Assembly: GCA_947088415.1 (NCBI GenBank) | Contig: CAMUGK010000015.1 | Location: forward strand, 1-13,748 | Direction: 5' to 3' | Origin: an uncultured Bacillota bacterium | Lineage (GTDB): Bacteria > Bacillota > Clostridia > Christensenellales > UBA1242 | Length of the DNA stretch: 13,748 nt | In this document: piece by piece, positions 7,148 to 12,019 of the stretch | Position numbering within the stretch: position 1 is the first letter of the stretch | How the letters are laid out: every line of letters starts with the position of its first letter | Position numbers and translations under genes: made by a program | Notes under the pieces: generated by a model | What the model saw: the letters and a program-made list of their open reading frames with translations, nothing else | What the model was told of the DNA's origin: nothing | Databases searched by the model: none

Positions 7148-7425
7148 TACTTTTTACCTCCTTTAAGTTTTGTGCCTTTTTCTCTTGAAAACTTTTTGGC
7201 TTCTTGTTTAGATAGTCCAGCATCCATTGCTGTCTTATATCTGTGAAGTCCTGCGTGATCGCTTTGACATTGAAGATAACCAGAACGCAAACCTGCCTCA
7301 TAATCGGTCAGTTCCTTACCTTCCTTTTGTCCACGCTGATGCACTTTTGCTTTTCTTTCATCAGCATAGTTTTTGGCTCTTTTGTTAGGCACTTGCCAAC
7401 GCCTTTCTGTATTATAATTTGCCAT
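7147..7425 (-). CDS. Basic 92-aa protein of unknown function
   Basis: I do not recognise this protein. The ATG at 7423-7425 has AGGAGG 6 nt upstream, and its stop overlaps the next start as TAATG. The product is strongly basic at both ends (NTERRWQVPNKRAKNYADE at the start, FSREKGTKLKGGKK at the end). A helical middle (DYEAGLRSGYLQCQSDHAG) ends in MDAGLSKQEAKKF. It has no membrane segment or cysteine cluster. It is the first gene after the 179-bp non-coding gap, so it would be the first product of any transcript starting there. A DNA-binding role is plausible from charge alone. Confidence 0.6.
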   Translation of the reverse strand: MANYNTERRWQVPNKRAKNYADERKAKVHQRGQKEGKELTDYEAGLRSGYLQCQSDHAGLHRYKTAMDAGLSKQEAKKFSREKGTKLKGGKK

Positions 7426-7604
7426 TATAATCCTCCTGTTTAGATTTTGTTTTGCCTTTATGCAAGGCTATTAAGTTGTTTGTAGGCATATTTTTGACAG
7501 CGACTTTTTTAAAACATTGTGTTCTTGGCGATATCAACTGAAAGGGCCCTGTTACAGTTGAGAAATCGAATTTATATTTGCACTATCAAAATTTAGGTAC
7601 TAAC
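7426..7604. other. Non-coding gap with palindrome, candidate replication origin or operator
   Basis: No convincing gene lies here. The main structure is TCAACTG (7534-7540) and CAGTTGA (7555-7561), a 7-bp inverted repeat enclosing the separate palindrome AGGGCCCT (7543-7550), the most GC-rich spot nearby. A small inverted repeat GCCTT/AAGGC lies near 7453-7468. It is the only gap of more than 100 bp inside the leftward replication/structural block, so it is the best place for a Rep nick site or a second promoter. Neither can be shown from sequence alone. Confidence 0.35.
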
Positions 7605-7811
7605 TTATTGCTTAGGTAGATTTGTAGAAGAATAGTCCAACAATTCTTGGGTGGCGGAATAAGTATTTGTTTTTTGTGAATAAGAATAATTCACAAGCCA
7701 TATTTCAACATCCAAGTGTTTTGCTTTCTTTTTCTTAAAATAAGCAAAGCCCTTTGTAGCTGTTTCAAAATATTTGCTTCCAAAATTACATTCCACACGA
7801 TACATTCGCAT
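7605..7811 (-). CDS. Small protein of unknown function (68 aa)
   Basis: I do not recognise this protein. The ATG at 7809-7811 has AAAGGAG 9 nt upstream; the second in-frame ATG two codons later would be 15 nt away, so the first is preferred. It overlaps the previous gene by 26 nt. The product begins MRMYRVECNFGSKYFETATK, has a Lys run (AYFKKKKAKH) and then EIWLVNYSYSQKTNTYSA. It looks like a small mixed alpha/beta cytoplasmic protein. Its stop is followed by the 179-bp gap, so it ends the early regulatory cluster that begins at 8773. Confidence 0.5.
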   Translation of the reverse strand: MRMYRVECNFGSKYFETATKGFAYFKKKKAKHLDVEIWLVNYSYSQKTNTYSATQELLDYSSTNLPKQ

Positions 7812-8034
7812 TGTCTTTGACTCCTTTCTTTAGATTTGCGATATATCCACCGACTTGTTTCTCATACCTTTTCATCATAATGTCTGAAATTTTGTGTATG
7901 AGTTCTTCTTGTTGCTCAGATATACCGCTTTTATTTACCTCGCTAAGCTTTACATATAGAGGAACATTGATAAGATAAGTTCCATCGTCATTGCGTAAGC
8001 CGATATACGCAACTTTTTGATAAACTTCGTCCAT
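7786..8034 (-). CDS. Small protein of unknown function (82 aa)
   Basis: I do not recognise this protein. The ATG at 8032-8034 shares its A with the stop of the sigma-like gene (TAATG), and AAGGAGG lies 7 nt upstream, so the two are translationally coupled. The first half looks like short beta strands (YQKVAYIGLRNDDGTYLINV). The second half is helical (SGISEQQEELIHKISDIMMK), followed by a Lys-rich tail. There is no membrane segment. Tight coupling suggests it works with, or is regulated with, the sigma-like protein. Confidence 0.55.
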   Translation of the reverse strand: MDEVYQKVAYIGLRNDDGTYLINVPLYVKLSEVNKSGISEQQEELIHKISDIMMKRYEKQVGGYIANLKKGVKDNANVSCGM

Positions 8035-8486
8035 TATTGTTCCTCCTTGTAAGTGTTAGGTTTGTTGTGCCTACACTTATAGCCACGAGAAAGGTCAAAA
8101 GTTGACGGTCTTTTGCAAACTTTTTTTAATTTTTCATAAATTCTTGCTAATCTCTTGCTAATTGCACTCTTATCAACCCCTTCAGCTTTTGCAATCTCAC
8201 TAGCAGTTAAGCCCTCGTAAAATATCTTTCTTATAAGCTCTTGTTGTTCAGATGATAGTTGTAATATTGCTTCTCTAACTTCTTCGTTTTCATCATCGTC
8301 TGACTGCTTGTCCGCAAGCTCAATTCCGTTCTCGCTTAAATAGTCGAAAGATACATGCCTGCGAGTTTCTCGTCTATCTGAGTTTTTATTTTCTTTTTCC
8401 ATTTCCATATATAATGAATAGAATTCATCTGTAACTTCTACGGCGTTACTTGTACCATCATTAAATTTGTAAATAATTTTTTTCAT
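8034..8486 (-). CDS. Sigma-region-4-like HTH regulator
   Basis: This is a DNA-binding transcription regulator related to the C-terminal part of sigma-70 factors. The start was set at the ATG of 8484-8486, which has AAGGAG 6 nt upstream; an upstream in-frame TTG near 8540 has no such site. In the 150-aa product, residues about 70-122 carry the signature: REAILQLSSEQQELIRKIFY, then the HTH LTASEIAKAEGVDKSAISKR and a trailing helix. There is no recognisable sigma region 2, so it probably cannot act as a full sigma factor alone. Short regulators of this type are common on integrative elements of Bacillota. It sits early in the leftward block, after a structured leader, and may time phage gene expression. 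Confidence 0.75.
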   Translation of the reverse strand: MKKIIYKFNDGTSNAVEVTDEFYSLYMEMEKENKNSDRRETRRHVSFDYLSENGIELADKQSDDDENEEVREAILQLSSEQQELIRKIFYEGLTASEIAKAEGVDKSAISKRLARIYEKLKKVCKRPSTFDLSRGYKCRHNKPNTYKEEQ

Positions 8487-8509
8487 ATTTGACTCCTTGA
8501 ATTTTTTTG

Positions 8510-8600
8510 AAATCCGCAGAGCCAGTTCTTCCACAAACAAAAAGACGGCAGAAAAGCGATTGAGATTTGCTTTCCTTGCCGTCTTGCGGTCTGCGGATTT
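8510..8600 (-). terminator. Nested hairpin with intrinsic terminator in the sigma-gene leader
   Basis: The outer arms AAATCCGCAGA (8510-8520) and TCTGCGGATTT (8590-8600) pair over 11 bp. Inside, AAGACGGCA (8542-8550) pairs with TGCCGTCTT (8577-8585), extended by AAAGC (8553-8557) with GCTTT (8569-8573). Read leftward, the inner stem is followed by TTTTTGTTTG, which is an intrinsic terminator. It separates the 50-aa gene from the sigma-like gene and would lower or condition its expression. The outer pairing may instead mark an ssDNA signal of the phage genome. Confidence 0.7.
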
Positions 8601-8620
8601 ATATTTAATTGTTTAAGGCA

Positions 8621-8773
8621 TTACGCTATATTACTTGCGTTAACAATCTGAACTTGTCCATTGTCTAAAAAGCGGATTGTTGTTCTACAGCCTTTTAAGA
8701 CAATTTCAACAGTTTTGCTTAACTTATCTATCTGGCAGACAAGTTTGTTCGCACTATTTCTTACTTCTTGCAT
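8621..8773 (-). CDS. Small protein of unknown function (50 aa), first gene of the leftward block
   Basis: This short ORF is missed by length filters but is well supported. The ATG at 8771-8773 has a near-perfect AAAGGAGGTG with a 5-nt spacer. The product begins MQEVRNSANKLVCQIDKLSK and continues TVEIVLKGCRTTIRFLDNG. It reads as a short helix followed by beta strands, with two cysteines, and has no membrane segment. It is the first gene left of the divergent control region and is separated from the sigma-like gene by a terminator hairpin, so it may be the most highly transcribed gene of the early cluster. The function is unknown. Confidence 0.6.
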   Translation of the reverse strand: MQEVRNSANKLVCQIDKLSKTVEIVLKGCRTTIRFLDNGQVQIVNASNIA

Positions 8774-8811
8774 AATTGCACCTCCTTTTCTTTAACTTCG
8801 TGAAGAAAAAC

Positions 8812-8840
8812 TTGACTTTTTTGAAGAAATGTTATATATT
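8812..8840 (+). promoter_or_regulatory. Sigma-A type promoter for the ABC-3C operon
   Basis: TTGACT (8812-8817) and TATATT (8835-8840) are separated by exactly 17 nt. Each hexamer has 5 of 6 consensus bases. Transcription would start near 8847, giving a leader of about 110 nt that contains the inverted and direct repeats. Confidence 0.65.
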
Positions 8841-8872
8841 TTCTTAAAATAAAAGCTCGGTTTATCTTTACA

Positions 8873-8902
8873 CTTGAATCTTATCAAAATAAAGATTTCA
8901 AG
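8873..8902. promoter_or_regulatory. Inverted repeat in the ABC-3C leader, candidate operator
   Basis: CTTGAATCTT (8873-8882) and AAGATTTCAAG (8892-8902) are complementary apart from one bulged base, around a 9-nt AT-rich loop. No T-run follows on either strand, so it is not a terminator. It lies about 25 nt downstream of the likely start point. The XRE regulator at the end of the operon is a natural candidate to bind it. Confidence 0.4.
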
Positions 8903-8906
8903 AATA

Positions 8907-8940
8907 GGACAAAACGAGCCAAAACGGGACATAACACGCC
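8907..8940 (+). repeat. 10-bp-periodic direct repeats before the ABC-3C start
   Basis: GGACAAAACGAGCC (8907-8920) recurs as GGACATAACACGCC (8927-8940), 20 bp apart. Read in steps of 10 the pattern is AAAACGAGCC, AAAACGGGAC, ATAACACGCC. Helical-turn spacing suggests side-by-side protein binding. The repeats end 3 bp before the AAAGGAGG of the next gene, so bound protein would also affect translation initiation. Confidence 0.45.
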
Positions 8941-8956
8941 ATAAAGGAGGTAGCGA

Positions 8957-9778
8957 TTGGAATTAAGTAATTTTATGCAAAAATTTTATTCTGTTGCTGG
9001 ATATAACAACATATCCAAACTTTTTCTTGATGTTTTTAAAAATATTACATTAGCGCAAAATATTGATTTATTTAATAAAGATGAATATCAAATAAGAAAA
9101 TATTGCAATGGTAATCGTCCACTTCCCAAAAAATATGCTACATACATTTTGTCTCAATTGGATAAAGAAAATTTTAGCAATAGCATGAATGAAGAAATAA
9201 CAGAAGATGCCCGAACTGAATTATGCAATGTATTTGAAAATGAAGTGGGAGTAGCCACTAAAGACAATATAATGAACAAACTAGCAGATTTATTGGTCAA
9301 AATTTTAAAAAACCTTACTCAAAAACAAAAAGAGACAGTCCTCCAAACTAAGCTTACTCCGTCAAACTTTAGTATTGATGCTGAACTTACAAACATTGTA
9401 AAAACTTTAGCAACATTACCACAGGAAAAACTTCAAGACATGCTAACATATGAGCCATATAATGTTGATAAAAAAATATTGCGAGAAAATGCGAATTTAA
9501 GCAAAGACATAAAAAAAGATGTTGTTGATTATTATCGTTTTATAGAAAAACTTTTTCAAGAATATTCTGGTAAAAATTCTTTATTCTTCGATCAAATCGC
9601 AGAACAAATTAAAACGGCAAGCGACAATTATATTTCGCAGAATCTGCCACAAGAAACAATTTTTTACAATATGGTGGATTGGTTACAACATAAAGTGTCT
9701 TTTGCAAGTCCGATTGCTTGTAGAATTATGATTTCATTCTTTGTTCAAAATTGTGAGGTGTTTCATGAAATTACCTAA
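8957..9778 (+). CDS. ABC-3C system effector-type protein with ABC-3C C-terminal domain (273 aa)
   Basis: This is the first gene of the operon. Translation starts at a TTG (8957-8959) with AAAGGAGG 6 nt upstream. Residues 1-75 form a helical domain of unknown type (YQIRKYCNGNRPLPKKYATY at 44-63), and residues 80-165 are also helical. Residues about 165-273 resemble the C-terminal domain that ties ABC-three-component effectors to their ATPase: YNVDKKILRENANL, a DVVDYYRFIEKLF helix, YNMVDWLQHKV, and the terminal ACRIMISFFVQNCEVFHEI. I recall this tail as typical of the family. No nuclease, protease or membrane motif is visible in the N-terminal part, so the toxic or sensing activity is unknown. 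It overlaps the middle-component gene by 14 nt. Confidence 0.7.
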   Translation: MELSNFMQKFYSVAGYNNISKLFLDVFKNITLAQNIDLFNKDEYQIRKYCNGNRPLPKKYATYILSQLDKENFSNSMNEEITEDARTELCNVFENEVGVATKDNIMNKLADLLVKILKNLTQKQKETVLQTKLTPSNFSIDAELTNIVKTLATLPQEKLQDMLTYEPYNVDKKILRENANLSKDIKKDVVDYYRFIEKLFQEYSGKNSLFFDQIAEQIKTASDNYISQNLPQETIFYNMVDWLQHKVSFASPIACRIMISFFVQNCEVFHEIT

Positions 9779-9992
9779 TAAAGTTATTTGTTATAACGAA
9801 AGCATTATTTCAAAGTTTCCAGTTGTATTAACTATTTTGAAGGTGAAGGAATGCTCCATTTATCAATTATTTAATCAAATCAAAAATCAAATTGAAGATG
9901 TTAATGAGCTTATTGATATTTTAGATGGTTTGTTTGCTCTAGGAAAGATAGAAATAAGAGAAGATACAGGGAGGATTTATTATGTTGCATGA
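9765..9992 (+). CDS. ABC-3C middle component (MC6-like, 75 aa)
   Basis: This is the small linker component of ABC-three-component systems, thought to connect effector and ATPase. The ATG at 9765-9767 has GAGGTG 5 nt upstream; an in-frame TTG at 9741 would place the start deep in the previous gene and is rejected. The product shows MKLPNKVICYNES, then SIYQLFNQIKNQIEDVNELI and LDGLFALGKIEIRE, ending in IYYVA. This is a winged-helix-like layout, and I match it from memory to the MC6 family. It overlaps the effector gene by 14 nt and the ATPase gene by 11 nt, which points to fixed stoichiometry by coupled translation. Confidence 0.7.
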   Translation: MKLPNKVICYNESIISKFPVVLTILKVKECSIYQLFNQIKNQIEDVNELIDILDGLFALGKIEIREDTGRIYYVA

Positions 9993-11637
9993 AATAATTT
10001 GTGATGCATTTAAAAGTTATGGGCAACCTCGTGGAGCAATAACATTTAAAAGAGGATTAAATATCGTCAAAGGACAAGATTCTGGAGAAAATTCCATTGG
10101 TAAATCTACCTTTCTTTTAGCAATAGATTTTGTTTTTGGCGGTAGCACATATTCTGATGATAAAATAATGCTAAAGAAAATTAAAAATCATACAATCAAA
10201 TTTTGTTTTATCTTTAATGATAAACCTTATTATTTTTCTCGTAGCACTGATAAACCTAAGTTTGTTAATATTTGTAATGAAAAATATGAAATCCTTGAAA
10301 CAGTTTCAACAGAAAAATATTGTGAGCAACTGATGAAACTATACAATATTGATTTATTTGACATATCATTCAGACAAGTAGTTGGTAGATATTTTCGTAT
10401 TTATGGTAGGGACAGTTCTAACGAGAAGCAGCCTTTAGCGTCTTACTTAGGAGAATCTCAAGCAGATTCGTTATTGTCTTTTATCAAACTCTTTAATTGT
10501 TATCAACAAATAGCGCATTTACATGATGACATCGAAGAAAAAAAGAAGTATAAAACTGCAATAGTCAACGCAAATAAATATAATCTTGTCAAAGTTATTT
10601 CAAAGAAGAAAGAATATGATGAAAATCTTTTAAAAGTTGAAGCACTTCAACAAGAATTAGTAAATATAACAAATTATGGCAGAGAAGATATTTTGTCGCT
10701 TGATCCACAGCAAGCTGAAACTGCTGCCAGTTATAAAGCAAAATATGATAATCTGAACAAACAGAAAAAACAATTATGGGCTAAATATTACACAATTAAA
10801 AACAATATGGAAATAAAACGCCCAACAACTGAAGACAATTTTAATGAATTGTTGAGATTTTTCCCTAACTGTAATATTAAACTGATTTGTGATATTGAGA
10901 ACTTTCACACTAAACTCTCCGATATTTTGAATGAAGAATTTAAGAATGCTATATCAGAAACATTATATAAAATAAATCAGATATCCTCAGAAATGGCAGA
11001 TTTAGATGATTTACTCAAAGAATATGACTTGCCACAGAGAGTTGCAGAAAAAACTTTGAAATCTTATGCAAGCATACAAAATCAATTAAACGACATTAAT
11101 AAAACTAATGAATTATATTTAAAAAAGAAAGAAATTGAAAGCGAAATTAAAAGTTTACAAAACGGATATGAGAAACTTTTCTTAGAGCAGTTTGATAAAA
11201 TTTGTAAATTGTTAAATGGCTTTATGCAAGAATTAAATAGTTATATATATGGCAATGATGTTGTGGCACCTATCCTAAAGGTGAACAAGTCTAACTCATA
11301 TACTTTTGGAACAGAAGTTGACGATGGAACTGGAACTAACAACAAAAACTTGATCCTTTTAGATCTTGCTTCCCTTAGAGAATCTGAGTTGCCTGTCATT
11401 TCTCATGATACAATTTTATTTAAGCATATCGGACAAGAGCCAATGGCTAAAATATTAGAATTATATAACAAATCTGATAAACAAATTTTTATTGCTATTG
11501 ATGAATCTACAAAATATTCAAATTCTGCTCAAAACATTATAGAAAATCAAACAATTTTGCAACTTTCTGCTGGTGGAAATGAATTATTTGGTAGTTCGTG
11601 GGTAAAAAAGATAACAGAAGATGAAACAATGGAGTAA
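9982..11637 (+). CDS. ABC-3C ATPase, DUF2326-type SMC-like protein (551 aa)
   Basis: This is the ATPase motor or sensor of the ABC-3C module. GGGAGG lies 7 nt before the ATG. Walker A spans residues 31-43 (GQDSGENSIGKST, K41). A Q-loop-like FRQVVGRYFR lies at 130-139, and a coiled coil covers about 183-420 with a break around 280-310. A signature-like GTGTNNKN lies at 449-456, where ABC-3C ATPases replace the usual LSGG. LPVISHDTILF (470-480, D476) is the Walker B region, and QIFIAIDE at 501-508 follows as the last conserved strand. The length and layout fit full-length DUF2326 proteins, so the gene looks intact. By family knowledge such ATPases pair with one middle component and one effector in anti-invader systems; what activates this one is unknown. 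Confidence 0.85.
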   Translation: MLHEIICDAFKSYGQPRGAITFKRGLNIVKGQDSGENSIGKSTFLLAIDFVFGGSTYSDDKIMLKKIKNHTIKFCFIFNDKPYYFSRSTDKPKFVNICNEKYEILETVSTEKYCEQLMKLYNIDLFDISFRQVVGRYFRIYGRDSSNEKQPLASYLGESQADSLLSFIKLFNCYQQIAHLHDDIEEKKKYKTAIVNANKYNLVKVISKKKEYDENLLKVEALQQELVNITNYGREDILSLDPQQAETAASYKAKYDNLNKQKKQLWAKYYTIKNNMEIKRPTTEDNFNELLRFFPNCNIKLICDIENFHTKLSDILNEEFKNAISETLYKINQISSEMADLDDLLKEYDLPQRVAEKTLKSYASIQNQLNDINKTNELYLKKKEIESEIKSLQNGYEKLFLEQFDKICKLLNGFMQELNSYIYGNDVVAPILKVNKSNSYTFGTEVDDGTGTNNKNLILLDLASLRESELPVISHDTILFKHIGQEPMAKILELYNKSDKQIFIAIDESTKYSNSAQNIIENQTILQLSAGGNELFGSSWVKKITEDETME

Positions 11638-11639
11638 TT

Positions 11640-11843
11640 ATGAAAATATCTTATAATAAATTATGGAAATTGCTTATTGACAAAAATATGAATAGACAAA
11701 ATTTATGCGACAAGACCGGAATAAGTGCTGCCACAATGGCTAAACTAGGTAAAGGTAAAAATGTTAATACTGATGTTTTGCTAAGAATTTGTAAAGTGTT
11801 AGAATGCGACATTACAGATATTATGGAAATTGAGGAACACTAG
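11640..11843 (+). CDS. XRE/Cro-C1 family transcription regulator (67 aa)
   Basis: This is a single-domain helix-turn-helix repressor. The ATG follows the ATPase stop by 2 nt, with GGAG 5 nt upstream. The product begins MKISYNKLWKLLIDKNMNRQ. Its HTH is at about 20-45 (LCDKTGISAATMAKLGKG), with recognition-helix residues around SAATMAKL. The tail VLLRICKVLECDITDIMEI is the usual closing helix of short YozG-like XRE proteins. As the last gene of the ABC-3C operon it most likely autoregulates it, with the inverted repeat at 8873-8902 or the direct repeats at 8907-8940 as candidate sites. It could also influence the recombinase gene downstream. Confidence 0.85.
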   Translation: MKISYNKLWKLLIDKNMNRQNLCDKTGISAATMAKLGKGKNVNTDVLLRICKVLECDITDIMEIEEH

Positions 11844-11853
11844 TATTTCGCTA

Positions 11854-11993
11854 ATTGCCTTTTGCTTTTAGTGGTTGTCGCCCTAACAAAAATTGTCAAG
11901 GAGCAATGTTTATCCCTCGTTAAGCATAAAGCATTGCCTTAATCCTTGACAATTTCTGTTCTTTGGCGACATAAGGTTTGAGCAAAAGGCAAT
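11854..11993. repeat. 140-nt nested imperfect hairpin between regulator and recombinase genes
   Basis: Four perfectly complementary blocks nest in order: 11854-11866 with 11981-11993 (13 bp, ATTGCCTTTTGCT), 11876-11882 with 11965-11971 (7 bp, TGTCGCC), 11890-11902 with 11943-11955 (13 bp, AAATTGTCAAGGA) and 11903-11908 with 11932-11937 (6 bp, GCAATG). They are separated by internal loops of 9/9 and 7/9 nt and a 5-nt bulge. The matched blocks and near-equal loops look selected. No T-run follows, so it is not a simple terminator. It ends 13 nt before the ribosome binding site of the recombinase. It could be an ssDNA packaging or complementary-strand signal, a structured leader RNA, or a recombination-related site. 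Confidence 0.8.
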
Positions 11994-12019
11994 ATATCGA
12001 AAAACAAAAGGAGAAAAGA

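Larger units (their letters stand above)
8774..8956. other. Divergent control region between leftward phage genes and rightward ABC-3C operon
   Basis: This 183-bp AT-rich gap holds a clear rightward promoter (8812-8840), an inverted repeat (8873-8902) and periodic direct repeats (8907-8940) before the ribosome binding site of the 273-aa gene. No equally good leftward promoter is visible; TATATAAC on the minus strand near 8833-8840 is the only -10-like sequence and has no fitting -35. Regulators encoded on both sides (sigma-like and XRE-type) could bind here. Confidence 0.5.

Noticed and set aside
7412..7489. Minus-strand 25-codon ORF reaching into the 92-aa gene
   Set aside because: No ribosome binding site precedes its ATG and it overlaps the well-supported start of the 92-aa gene.
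7509..7537. Leftward promoter TTGATA-17-TTTTAA in the 179-bp gap
   Set aside because: The -10 hexamer matches consensus at only 3 of 6 bases, too weak to annotate in AT-rich DNA.
8907..8940. Short spaced repeats considered as a CRISPR array
   Set aside because: The units are 10-14 bp with no unique spacers of usual length, and no cas genes are present.
11854..11993. MITE-like element with terminal inverted repeats
   Set aside because: No target-site duplication is visible at the ends, and complementarity continues in nested blocks to the centre, which fits a folded hairpin better.
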